Assembly: GCF_000003815.2 (NCBI RefSeq) | Contig: NC_049983.1 | Coordinates: forward strand, 23,774,658-23,838,657 | Source: Branchiostoma floridae | Taxonomy: Eukaryota > Chordata > Leptocardii > Amphioxiformes > Branchiostomatidae | Direction of reading: 5' to 3' | Length of the DNA stretch: 64,000 nucleotides | Shown: positions 44,501 through 50,111 of the stretch, piece by piece | Numbering within the stretch: position 1 is the stretch's first letter | Layout of the letters: every line of letters starts with the position of its first letter | The notes under the pieces: model-generated | What the model saw: the letters and a program-made list of their open reading frames with translations, nothing else | What the model was told of the DNA's origin: nothing | Databases searched by the model: none | Made by a program: the position numbers and the translations under genes

Positions 44501-46002
44501 CAAGGGAGGTCGGAAGGCCATGAAGGCTGGAGAGAAAGTGGCGGACATGCTGGATAAGTCTAATAATGCAAAGGCAGCTTTCTCAGTGGGTAAACGGATT
44601 TACGATGACTTTGACACCAAGTACAAAGGAGAGAAGAAACCACAGAGCCACCACATCTTCCTCCCAAAGCCATCCAAGATGTTCCTGGCCATCGATGTGA
44701 AACCCGAAGGAGAGCAGAAAGTTGTCCTGTCCATCGGCAGAGTGCGGAAGGTGGAGAAGCTGAAAGGTCATGACCTCATAGCTCTGACCATGAGAGAAGT
44801 GGTGAAGGTGATCAAGAACGCCCGGTGGTGCGTGCGCGGCATCAACGAAGGTGACTTCGAGGCGATCAAGAAGATCCTAGAGAAAAGTGGCTACCTGAAT
44901 CCAATCCTCCGGCCGTACGGGACACAGGAGGACATTAGGAGCGACATGATTAAAGCCCATCTGGTCCTGATGCCGTCCCGCTCTGAACCGTTTGGGCTGG
45001 TCGGCCTGGAGGCCATCGCGGCGGGCATCCCCGTCCTCATTTCCGACAAGACCGGCCTGGCAGAGATGATCCTCGACCTGATCGAACAAGGGAAGCTCCA
45101 CCCGGACCACAAACGTGTCATCGTCGAGACAAATGTAAACGACACCGATCCAGCGGGAGACGTAAGTAGGTGGGCAGACAGGATCGTGGACATCCTCAAG
45201 AACACTGACTCGGAGTTCGAGAAAGCTGCCCAGTTCAAGCGGGAGCTGGTGGAGTCCAGGTACTGGGAGGAATCCCAACGCACCTTCCTGCAGGCCTGTG
45301 GCATCCCGGCAGAGCAGTAGAGGTGTACCAAAGTCCTCCAAGATATTCCTGGTCACCAATGTGAGACCTAGGGTATAGCAGAGGGTCGTCCTGTCCATCG
45401 ACAGGGTAAGGAAGGTGTCAAAGCTGAAAGTTCATGACCTCGCCGCACAGGCCATGGGGGAAGTAGGAGAGAGGATCAAGTACGTCCGGCTGCGCGTGCG
45501 CGGCATCAGTGAAGATGATGTCGAGACAAGCAAGAAGATCCTGGAAGACAACCTGAACAGCGACAAGCTCAACCCCACCCTTCTACCTTACGGAACACAG
45601 GAGGAGGTAAGGAAAGACATGATGACAGCCCACCTGGTCCTGATGCCGTCCCGCTTTGAGCCGTTCGGACTGGTCGGCCTGGAGGCCATTGCCGCTGGCA
45701 TCCCCGTCCTCATCTCTGACAAGACCGGCCTTGCAGAGTTGATCCTCGACCTGATCAAAAATGGGGATCTCAGCGCAGAGCACAGGAACGTCATCGTGGA
45801 GACGAACGTGAATGACTCCGATCTTGCGGGAGACGTAAGGAGATGGGCAAGCAAGATCGTGGACATCCTCGAGAACAGTGACTCGGAGTTCGAGAAAGCT
45901 GCCCGGCTCAAGCGGGAGCTGGTGGAGTCCCGGTACTGGGAGGAATCCCACCTCACTTTCCTGCAGGCCTGCGGCATCCCGGCCGGAGCAACAGGTCAGT
46001 AA
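22548..46002 (+). CDS. Gene B: ANK-Roc-COR-glycosyltransferase protein
   Basis: This is the overview of a complete-looking gene. Coding exons from the ATG at 25730 are 25730-25840, 27978-28076, 28920-29018, 29968-30066, 35953-36051, 36673-36771, 37312-37368, 37579-37722, 37951-38190, 39586-39685, 40771-40934, 41723-41911, 42713-43514, 43638-43757 and 44104-45320. They sum to 3639 nt: 1212 codons plus stop, all phases matching. Domains are ankyrin repeats, Roc GTPase, COR, a short Gly/Ser/Pro-rich linker and a GT-B (GT4-like) glycosyltransferase. An upstream exon shared with gene C (22548-23500) is broken by a LINE, so B probably starts at 25730 or from another 5' exon. Glycosyltransferase-type domains fused to NACHT receptors are reported from cnidarians; here the switch is Roc-COR. 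The sugar substrate is unknown. Confidence 0.85.
22845..23463 (-). mobile_element. 5'-truncated LINE fragment inside exon
   Basis: The minus strand encodes a LINE RT C-terminus, with LEYASPVWGGLPKHLSDKLE, QRRCLRIIG and RYRASRSKTKRHEMSFAPRS. Its 3' end shows repeated CTGAAT words at 22855-22870 (complement of ATTCAG), a CR1/L2-like microsatellite tail. It was inserted after the copies diverged, because gene C has the empty site. Confidence 0.8.
23501..25727 (+). other. Gene B intron 1
   Basis: This intron aligns almost end to end with 56627-59615 in gene C and contains the (GTGA)n array at 24268-24480. I see no further exon conserved between the two copies. Confidence 0.65.
24268..24480 (+). 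repeat. (GTGA)n microsatellite in intron 1
   Basis: Nearly pure GTGA units with GAAAGTGAAGAGTGA interruptions. The paralogous array in gene C (57699-58075) is longer and more interrupted. Long His/Ser/Leu/Thr frames on the minus strand are artefacts of the repeat. Confidence 0.95.
25728..25840 (+). CDS. Gene B exon with start-like ATG and first ankyrin half
   Basis: The acceptor region reads cccccagag|ATG: either of two overlapping AGs can be used. Using the second gives a clean phase-0 start at 25730. The exon encodes MDLDTFFRAVREGDVQTVRR and GLEAGVDVNAKG, the usual opening half-repeat of an ankyrin array. It ends in TGG before gtaagg. The gene C counterpart is 59616-59723. Confidence 0.8.
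26130..27390 (-). mobile_element. Tc1/mariner-like foldback remnant
   Basis: Inverted ends (ACTCGGCACAAAAAGTTTGG at 26132, its complement ending near 27389) extend inward for over 300 bp. They continue into a second inverted segment at 26470-27060. A minus-strand fragment (LNAVRYRDTIFHAV, then KIRTIADYVRGRA) resembles the C-terminal DDE region of Tc1-type transposases, with the metal-binding residues not intact. A TA-like target is plausible. It is absent from gene C's matching intron start. Confidence 0.65.
27391..27977 (+). other. Intron before gene B ankyrin exon 2
   Basis: No exon is seen. From 27820 the sequence matches positions 40-200 of the window and again 28740-28910, showing that exon plus flanking intron was duplicated within gene B. 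Confidence 0.6.
27978..28076 (+). CDS. Gene B ankyrin-repeat exon
   Basis: This 99-bp phase-0 exon follows tatcaag and precedes gtaagt. It encodes PNQTSLHVASEYGQTEVAEL and LLIKNGANLEGRNG. It is a within-gene duplicate of 28920-29018. Confidence 0.85.
28077..28919 (+). other. Gene B intron between duplicated ankyrin exons
   Basis: No exon is visible. An (AATG)n stretch near 28260 looks like the tail of a decayed LINE or SINE. The last 180 bp repeat the sequence before the previous exon. Confidence 0.5.
28920..29018 (+). CDS. Gene B ankyrin-repeat exon
   Basis: This 99-bp phase-0 exon follows tatccag and precedes gtaagt. It encodes LDRTPLHMASKYGQTEVAEL and LLIKNGANLEARDR. It is the paralogue of gene A exon 210-308. 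Confidence 0.87.
29019..29967 (+). other. Gene B intron, near-identical to gene A intron
   Basis: There is no exon. It aligns with 309-1140 of gene A with few changes. That high intronic similarity argues that the A/B duplication is recent or has been homogenised by gene conversion. Confidence 0.6.
29968..30066 (+). CDS. Gene B ankyrin-repeat exon
   Basis: This 99-bp phase-0 exon follows acatacag and precedes gtgatt. It encodes FQYTPLHNAAAGGHTRTCEL and LLIRPGADVMAKDK. It is the paralogue of 1310-1408. Confidence 0.85.
30122..30154 (+). pseudogene. Degenerate ankyrin exon, left half (split by Ngaro)
   Basis: The residues QSSPLHLAAA are readable, but no AG acceptor precedes them. The right half continues after the Ngaro element at 35646-35700 (GGHTELLICSGADVMTKD) and has no GT donor. 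The exon was already defective before the insertion, because gene A 1461-1549 shares the same defects. The Ngaro therefore probably sits in effective intron. Confidence 0.7.
30155..30268 (+). repeat. Ngaro split direct repeat A1
   Basis: The 114-bp sequence begins ATGGGCGTATGACGGGACGG and is repeated at 34891-35004 with essentially no differences. Confidence 0.92.
30425..31603 (+). pseudogene. Ngaro gag-like region (frame-broken)
   Basis: Three successive open stretches in alternating frames look like one gag. At 30425-30763 is a basic, coiled-coil-like start (AELSKRLEDELLDVTRQLEK). At 30760-31506 is a core with WPHEYVFSATTTVTYDS and HTHPTESRNRGHILRGLM. In the other frame, near 31400-31560, is a Cys/His-rich tail (YCYRYQANTCSFATNH, then HACKFCSRN and CPFNR) that suggests a zinc-binding motif. 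At least two frameshifts separate them; some could be programmed, but decay is simpler. Confidence 0.6.
31957..33105 (+). CDS. Ngaro reverse transcriptase
   Basis: The open frame of about 382 codons carries RT signatures: LYKRDLSRAYRQIPVDPYDY (motif A), FPFGLRSAAMACQRTTNAIS (motif B) and NYIDDFGGAETP (YIDD catalytic motif C). TFLGIGYDT lies in the thumb region. There is no ATG at the open-frame start, so translation probably depends on an upstream frame. It ends at TGA 33103-33105. The next open stretch, RNase H, continues in the same frame. Confidence 0.85.
   Translation: MTDSQPHQQGAPFLQAPRVTKHTHLHDVIHASGQYNFRGLRIPLQTHLNIPAWRASLEHYVDNGIVEFLEFGWPIGFDSLYLPVSSRRNHNSANTYSAAVDQYVNKEVTLGATQGPFRLPPFGNDFVASPLQTVPKGDEGDRRVVVDLSFPPGSSVNDGIPAKQYLGHPLHFTLPSHEAFESLIRRKGPGCQLYKRDLSRAYRQIPVDPYDYHMLGFTWRDSFYFDIVFPFGLRSAAMACQRTTNAISYIHAAQGYECVNYIDDFGGAETPDEAEQAFQSLGSTFQHLGLEESVEKATPPCTNMTFLGIGYDTLKMTKSVTQERLADTLLELDVWLGKTRATKQEIQVLLGKLAFVAICVQPGRVFLSRIITTLKGLRRQHH
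33106..33681 (+). CDS. Ngaro RNase H
   Basis: The region is in the same frame as the RT, right after a single TGA. The RNase H acidic set is visible: TTDACLTGCGG (first D), HRLEMLAIIVACKAW (E), VRIACDNEPSV (D) and GETNRLADALSRW (terminal D). This arrangement is typical of DIRS-like elements. A stop at 33679-33681 closes it. Confidence 0.82.
   Translation, partial: TRLSSDFKKDVRWWRTFLPEFNGISLIKDPSRRTLPDTPTTDACLTGCGGTFNRQYFHSAFPTALVQQKHTIHRLEMLAIIVACKAWGEDWSGCTVRIACDNEPSVQVILTGRSTDTFMQACARELIYLQARYDFALSAYHIPGETNRLADALSRWHTSPSYQRQWQTATADELWNETLVRQEWFDFTHAW
33720..34733 (+). CDS. Ngaro tyrosine recombinase
   Basis: The frame is open from 33720. The first ATG is at 33873, but upstream residues AWTLLEHDTLRTQQQAFAAS and FRAYIAFCKFFG look like the N-terminal core-binding domain, so true translation starts before the ATG. 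The catalytic set is visible: Arg in FAYLRRSNLV, HxxR in LHDLRRGGYTL, His in KQHGDW and Tyr in ADLLYLRP. It catalyses strand exchange of the circular cDNA into the genome. The frame differs from RNase H and no convincing splice links them. Confidence 0.82.
   Translation, partial: PCFHSHTTGDAWTLLEHDTLRTQQQAFAASTRANHQTQFRAYIAFCKFFGKVPIPASAHLLSCYAQFLSRSLKSPDTIAHYLSAVKLLHQLHGHYQFSLQQFELQQTLRGLKKILRHRPKGRHPITPEFLLKAREFLNLNTSKDVTTWTVLLIGFFAYLRRSNLVPTTAKAFDNTKHLQRRDILCVKEGLLIQNTWSKTIQANERDLVVPILAIPGSPLCPVVAYNNMLQLCPAPPDAPAFLFPPTARRRHRPMTASTLTKELARLVKQVDLPKGYHTLHDLRRGGYTLAFEAGVPRELRKQHGDWRSDADLLYLRPSVEQRLRVPAAMRHLILQRM
34778..34890 (+). repeat. Ngaro split direct repeat B1
   Basis: The 113-bp sequence begins GGCCTGTGACATCCTGTG, ends GTGAACAATT and directly abuts A2. 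The B1/A2 boundary is the expected circle junction. B2 at 35533-35645 is nearly identical. Confidence 0.9.
34891..35004 (+). repeat. Ngaro split direct repeat A2
   Basis: This is the second copy of the A repeat (114 bp). It is followed by about 530 bp of non-coding internal sequence up to B2. Confidence 0.9.
35533..35645 (+). repeat. Ngaro split direct repeat B2
   Basis: This is the terminal repeat at the right end. The host sequence TGGAGGGCACACTGAG resumes at 35646 and matches position 1493 onward of gene A. Confidence 0.9.
35953..36051 (+). CDS. Gene B ankyrin-repeat exon
   Basis: This 99-bp phase-0 exon follows tgcacag and precedes gtcacc. It encodes DQSTPLHKAAAGGHTGTCEL and LLIRSGADVRATDE. 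It is the paralogue of 5077-5175. Confidence 0.85.
36673..36771 (+). CDS. Gene B ankyrin-repeat exon
   Basis: This 99-bp phase-0 exon follows cacacag and precedes gtgata. It encodes DQSTPLHYAAARGNTGTCEV and VLIRAGADVTATDK. It is the paralogue of 10412-10513. The four working repeat exons that lie between in gene A are missing from gene B. Confidence 0.85.
36880..37165 (-). mobile_element. SINE copy paralogous to 11780-12130
   Basis: It sits at the same intron position and orientation as in gene A, so it predates the duplication. The B box has been deleted or eroded near 37125. Confidence 0.6.
37312..37368 (+). CDS. Gene B ankyrin capping exon
   Basis: This 57-bp phase-0 exon encodes EGKTPLDYARDPEILRHWK, a canonical final ankyrin helix, before gtaaac. 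It is the paralogue of 12276-12332. Confidence 0.87.
37579..37722 (+). CDS. Gene B Roc exon 1 (Walker A)
   Basis: This 144-bp phase-0 exon follows ctctcag. It encodes NLDKQVKQEKSYHELLQM and RFKVFVGGNETNGKSTLKQS, with the P-loop GNETNGKS. The donor reads aag|gcacgt: a GC donor in place of GT (gene A has gtaggt). Confidence 0.85.
37951..38190 (+). CDS. Gene B Roc exon 2 (switch II)
   Basis: This 240-bp phase-0 exon follows cacactag and precedes gttcag. It includes GVDIGTFQVPGVGEVSVWDF, AGQAEYAVTHNMF and ENTVFIVLYN. The G3 motif DFAG is intact. Confidence 0.88.
38325..38985. mobile_element. Second compound repeat with TTAA hairpin
   Basis: The hairpin 38332-38484 (TTAATGACCCACC ... GGTGGGTCATTAA) is followed by ATTATCATATAGCC. 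About 480 bp later comes the inverted word GGCTATATGATAAT near 38971. The layout matches 10543-11708 but sits in a different intron, so the two are independent insertions of one mobile family. A small inverted GTGTCGGTGCCGG/CGACACCGG pair lies near 38812-38860. Confidence 0.55.
38986..39585 (+). other. Gene B intron in Roc
   Basis: No exon or recognised repeat is seen. Confidence 0.5.
39586..39685 (+). CDS. Gene B Roc exon 3 (G4)
   Basis: This 100-bp exon goes from phase 0 to 1 between tgcacag and gtaaga. It encodes VHWWLCFIKSCNPNRQPDVI and LVASHADKVEPAT; SHAD is the G4-like motif. Confidence 0.88.
39995..40046 (-). ncRNA. Hammerhead-ribozyme-like motif (left arm)
   Basis: This is the inverted copy of the motif at 40660-40711, on the minus strand, with the same conserved CTGAAGA, GAAAC and GTC boxes. 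Confidence 0.55.
40660..40711 (+). ncRNA. Hammerhead-ribozyme-like motif (right arm)
   Basis: The order matches a type I hammerhead. Helix I strand TTTATTTCA is followed by CTGAAGA (CUGANGA box), helix II GAACGAC-GGAG-GTCGTTT, GAAAC, GTC (cleavage expected after C40702) and helix I strand TGAATTAAA. Helix I pairs 8 of 9 positions and helix II pairs well. Helix III is minimal: ACGT, self-complementary, could form fully only in a dimer. Such minimal hammerheads are known from Penelope-like elements. Activity is not shown. Confidence 0.6.
40771..40934 (+). CDS. Gene B Roc exon 4
   Basis: This 164-bp exon goes from phase 1 to 0 between atatacag and gtgagg. It encodes AEFKDHLRIADEVILMDCRK and TPEMDQLKTLLVKIGEEMLQ. 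The Penelope-like element ends about 18 bp before the exon, so its target duplication lies in the acceptor region. Confidence 0.87.
40935..41722 (+). other. Gene B intron before COR
   Basis: No exon or recognised repeat is visible. Confidence 0.5.
41723..41911 (+). CDS. Gene B COR exon 1
   Basis: This 189-bp phase-0 exon encodes MPRLCAKIMEHLPKW and WPDYVREARKLDRLVTEDFL. The acceptor (caaaacaatag) has a poor pyrimidine tract compared with gene A (gtatttccacag), so inclusion may be weak. Skipping would keep the frame. It is one codon longer than gene A. Confidence 0.82.
41970..42474. mobile_element. hAT-like MITE
   Basis: The ends TAGGGATTGGTACCGGTAC (left) and GTACCGGTGCCCACCCCTA (right) are inverted and resemble hAT-type TIRs. 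The flanking words ATCATAAC and ATCATTAA are near-matches, as an aged 8-bp target duplication would be. There is no transposase frame. It lies in the COR intron of gene B. Confidence 0.6.
42713..43514 (+). CDS. Gene B COR exon 2
   Basis: This 802-bp exon goes from phase 0 to 1, follows tcaacgcag and precedes gtatgt. It encodes PIIVLKPNWLGTDVFGKVMA, VWKPTTEQKVVYFGKQV and SGFFPQVQTRLMRQL, matching the COR part of gene A exon 16096-17829. It stops at SRDEDPELEGSG, precisely where A runs on into its linker and CARDs. A splice donor here is what allows a different effector. Confidence 0.88.
43638..43757 (+). CDS. Gene B linker exon
   Basis: This 120-bp exon goes from phase 1 to 1 between cccctag and gtaatc. 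It encodes a low-complexity linker (GAAAPPSGGGEQDSHSKSQT), presumably flexible, between COR and the glycosyltransferase. Symmetrical phase makes it a skippable cassette. Confidence 0.78.
44104..45320 (+). CDS. Gene B terminal exon: GT-B/GT4-like glycosyltransferase
   Basis: The exon follows ccttcag and ends with TAG at 45318-45320 (405 codons including the stop). The N-lobe has a Rossmann start and glycine loop (KVPIVLLINDEYGTSKGGIS), then TCIIGHADITDTAARNIW. The C-lobe has VVLSIGRVRKVEKLKGHDLI, ILRPYGTQEDI, HLVLMPSRSEPFGLVGLE and AIAAGIPVLISDKTGLAEMI. SEPFGLVGLE contains the EX7E motif of GT4 retaining transferases, which contacts the nucleotide sugar. Both lobes are present, so the fold may be complete and active. 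No signal peptide is seen, so it should act in the cytosol. Confidence 0.85.
45335..46002 (+). pseudogene. Tandem partial copy of the GT C-lobe
   Basis: Starting about 15 bp after the gene B stop, the sequence repeats the C-lobe from the SKMFLAIDVKP region onward (here SKIFLVTNVRP). It has an in-frame TAG at 45376 and then stays open for 208 codons to TAA at 46000-46002. RFEPFGLVGLE keeps EX7E. No good acceptor lies at its 5' edge (only tatag|cag at 45377-45378). It is more likely a duplication remnant in the 3'UTR than a used exon. Confidence 0.75.
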
Positions 46003-46078
46003 GGTCAAGGGGCAACGGTGGCTGCGCTGAACAAAGAAATGGCCATGAAAAATTTCAGTTGAATTGACCATTTTGTAC

Positions 46079-46084
46079 AATAAA
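46079..46084 (+). terminator. Polyadenylation signal 1 of gene B
   Basis: AATAAA is followed by a T-rich stretch. It lies 758 bp after the gene B stop and 77 bp after the second C-lobe copy. Confidence 0.5.
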
Positions 46085-46976
46085 GGATTGTTTTTGTCAG
46101 GACAATTTTTAAATTTCTCTCATTCCCTTACTTTCTGCTCAAATGTGAAAAATCGAGATTGTAAGGTTTGGATTTATATCATTTACTTGTATCAAACTGG
46201 TGGCCAGTGTGTAAATGCGGCAACTCTAAAGTTGCTACTGTGTCATATGGTGGTAACTTGCAAGTATATAAGTCTACAGATGCAGTGACTCTAAAGTTGC
46301 TACTCCAGCTTTGTAGGCAGATAGGCTTATCTTAGGTCTCCTGTAATGATAGGACACAGTCATTGTCTTATAGACATAAGATGTGAACAATTTTACAAGT
46401 AATTTTGGATTGCATGCCTCCTTAACATGCAAAAGAAGATGATTATAAGTGAGCTCAATGGGCATAGCAAAGCACATGTAAATGATACAGTTGTATGATG
46501 CTAAATTATCTGCTGTTTTGTACATAGTGAAGGACTGCTGATAGTTGACATCTTTATTCAATCATCTGTATGTAAATGCTTTTTGCATTTTATAACGTTA
46601 AATATTTTTGTAGATAGAAAATGATTGTTAATAGTTAAAGTGATCTTTATCTGTGCCATGTGAATATGTATATAAGTTGTGTAGAATCTGATGTACTACT
46701 AGTAGTTCTCCCAAAGACAGAGATGTAATGGCCAATTGATTTTGGTATTGTTCACAGAAGCCTGTAACAGTTTGTTTTCATTATTCACGCTAACGATTCG
46801 TACCAGTGCAAAGATAATGAATGGTTGTTCACCATAATTTCTAGATATGATTTAAATGTAATGTTCCAGTGCTACTGCAATATTATTATGGTTTTTGCTA
46901 TCTGAAAGAAGCACATTAGACAAAGGGGTAGCGTGTCACATTTCTGTCCGTTCTTGCAATGAAGGAGAACTGTTTC

Positions 46977-46982
46977 AATAAA
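46977..46982 (+). terminator. Polyadenylation signal 2 of gene B
   Basis: AATAAA about 60 bp before minisatellite 2. The spacing to the array mirrors gene A (18363 to 18440), so this is probably the ancestral site and the 3'UTR is about 1.65 kb. Confidence 0.6.
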
Positions 46983-47039
46983 CATCAGAACTGAAACTTT
47001 GGCTTGGTCTGTGATCACTGTAAAATACACAGCCATCAG

Positions 47040-48815
47040 TCTGAGTTACAGTCACACTAACAGTACCTCCCCTAGTGCTGAATTGCAGTCACACTGACAG
47101 TGCTGTCCCTAGTGCTGAATTGCAGTATCACTATCGTCACTGGTGCTGAACTGCAGTCACACCAACAGCACCGTCCCTGGTGCTGAATTGCAGTCACAAT
47201 AACAGCACCGTCCCTGATGCTGAATTGCAGTCACACCAACAGTACCGTCCATGGTGCTGAATTACAGTCACAATAACAGCACCGTCCATGGTGCTGAATT
47301 GCAGTCACACTAACAGTACCGTCCCTGATGCTGAATTGCAGTCACACCAACAGTACCGTCCATGGTGCAGAATCGCAGTCATACTAACAGTACCGTCCAT
47401 GGTGCTGAATTGCAGTCACACTAACAGCACCGTCCCTGGTGCTGAATTGCAGTCACACTAACAGTACCGTCCCTCGTGCTAAATTACAGTCACATTAACA
47501 GTACCGTCCCTGATGCTGAATTGCAGTCCCACTAACAGTGCCGTCCTAGGTGCAGAATTGCAGTCACACAAAAAGTACCGACCCTGCTGCTGAATTGCAG
47601 TTACAGTAACGGTACCGTCCCTGGTGCAGAATTGCAGTGACGCTAACAATACCGTCCCTGGTGCTAAATTACAGTCACACTAACAGTACGATCCATGGTG
47701 CTGAATTGCATACACACTAACAATACCGTCCCCCGTGCTGAATTGCAGTCACGCTAACAGTACCGTCCCTGGTGCTGAATTGCAGTTACACTAACAGTAC
47801 CGTCCGTGGTGCTGAATTGCACTCACACTAACAGTACCGTCCCTGGTGCTGAATTGCAGTCACACTAACAATACTGTCCCTGGTGCTGAATTGTGGTCAC
47901 ACTAACAGTACCGGTCCTGGTGCTGAATTACAGTCACACTAACAGTACCGTCCCTAGTGCTGAATTGCAGTCACACGAACAGTACCACACCTGGTGCTGA
48001 ATTGCAGTTACACTATCAGTACCGTCCCTGGTGCTGAATTGCAGTCACACTAACAGTACCGTGCCTGGTGCTGAATTGCAGTCACACTAACAGTACTGTC
48101 CCTGGTGCGCAGTACCGTCCCTGGTGCTGAATTGCAGTCACAATAACAGTACCGTACCTGGTGTTGAATTGCAGTCACACTAACAGTACCGTCCCTGGTG
48201 CTGAATTGCAGTCACACTAACAGTACCGTCCCTGGTGCTGAATTGCAGTCACACTAACAGTACCGTCCCTGGTGCTAAATTGTAGTCACAAAAATAGTAC
48301 TGTCCCTGGTGCTGAATTGCAGTCACACTAACGGTACCGTCCCTGGTGCTGAATTGCAGTCACATTAACAGTACCGTCCCTGGTGTTGACTTGCAGTCAC
48401 ACTAACAGTACCGTCCCTGGTGCTGGATTGCATTCACACTAACAGTACCGTCCCTGGTGCGGAATTGCAGTCACACTAACAGTACCGTCCCTGGTGCTGA
48501 ATTGCAGTCACACTAACAGTACCGTCCCTGGTGTTGAATTGCAGTCACACTAACAGTACCATCCCTGGTGCTGGATTGCAGTCACACTAACAGTACCGTC
48601 CCTGGTGTTGAATTGCAGTCACACTAAGAGAACTGTCCCTGGTGCGGAATTGCAGTCACACTAACAGTACCGTCCCTGGTGTTGAATTGCAGTCACACTA
48701 AGTACCGTCCCTGGTGCTGAATTGCAGTCACACTAACAGTACCGTCCCTGATGCTGAATTGCAGTCACACTAACACTGCCGTCCCTGATGCTGAATTGCA
48801 GTAACAAATTACAAA
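47040..48815 (+). repeat. 37-bp minisatellite array 2
   Basis: About 48 copies of the same monomer as array 1 (core CAGTACCGTCCCTGGTGCTG), more homogeneous in its right half. I do not see the 406-bp higher-order unit of array 1 here. Confidence 0.95.
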
Positions 48816-49670
48816 CATATAGAGTACGGTCTAGGGGAATATCCAGCACCCTTCTATCATACAGGATAAGACACATCATGGGCATTTGTATATATATTTG
48901 ACAACCAGACAATGGGGGTCATCATGCATCTTTATAAAGAAACGCTACTTATAACCAGTAATCTAGATATTTTCACATCGATTTTTACTTCTCACAGCGA
49001 TATGTATGACAGACTGTATACTGGAAGTCAAACTTCACTTGCTGCAACTCATAGAGGATGACAAATGATCAGATGATGATAGATATTTTCAGGGGACACT
49101 ACATTTCACCTACACAGTACGCCAATCCAAAAGGTTGATTGATTTACGTACAGTTTACAGTAAATGTTATGGTGAGTCAAATTTTATTCTGCACATCATT
49201 ACATTTTTTATTAAAGAAAATGCAAAATACACACACAGTGATACCGTACTCAAGCTAAAATCTTATGTTAACGCCTAATGGCACCGCTAACAAAATACAA
49301 TCAATAATACACACAAGAATATTATAATAACAGAATATCTATTGATTATGAAACGCGTTTCGTTACCAACAAATACAAATAGTTATATGTAATACCTGAG
49401 CATTAGTTGTAGAGTAAAGGTGAACCCTAATCAACAAATGTATTGTAGCTGTTTCTGATAAGGCATTTATATCAAGAGTTGAGATATTCAATTTTTTGAG
49501 TCTGTCAAATAGAAGTTAACGTCGGCTAGTATAGTTTGGGCAGTGCAATAGTAAGTGGGAAATGCTTTCGCTTTTATCATTACATTGTTAATCCTAAACA
49601 AATAATTGAAACCAAAAGTCAAGTTTGATCGTGATTCTCCCATGGCGTATTCTCTGCCTTCTTTTCGCAG
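48816..49670 (+). other. Intergenic, nothing recognised
   Basis: AT-rich sequence with no repeat or exon that I can support. Confidence 0.5.
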
Positions 49671-49733
49671 TCACTGGCAGACAACCATCAGCAGTTCCCT
49701 GTACGCGCACGGTTGGCTGCAATCAAAGAGTAA
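49671..49733 (+). CDS. Possible orphan terminal exon
   Basis: A very good acceptor (TCTCTGCCTTCTTTTCGCAG) is followed by 20 codons, SLADNHQQFPVRARLAAIKE, and TAA at 49731. I do not recognise the family or find a donor partner. It could be an alternative 3' exon of gene B beyond the minisatellite, part of another gene, or chance. Confidence 0.25.
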   Translation, partial: SLADNHQQFPVRARLAAIKE

Positions 49734-50111
49734 GCTTATAAATAAATTTGCATGGTAGAGGTTATTTGCTTTGATTTTATTTCACAAAAATCTGCAAAAA
49801 ACATGACATTGAGATATAGGACCTTTACTGTATATATCTATGAACATTATATGTATTCACTGTTACTGGCTGGAATTAAACAATATATTAAGAATTTATT
49901 TGATATTTATGTCATTTTTACCCAGGGTGGCCCACTTAGTGAGTGATTTACACTACTTTGCAATGGGCCCCGCATTACATAGATTGAAATGAAACATGCA
50001 CATATGGTGACATACAAACAGAAAATTAACGTACAATAAATTGCTCATGCATTTGTGATGACTGTGACCTTACACACTTGCAAATCAAAATATCCATTTA
50101 GAAGAGCTCAC
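49734..50111 (+). other. Nothing recognised
   Basis: AT-rich. The cytoplasmic exons of the minus-strand membrane gene should lie at or below this point, but I cannot identify them. Confidence 0.4.
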
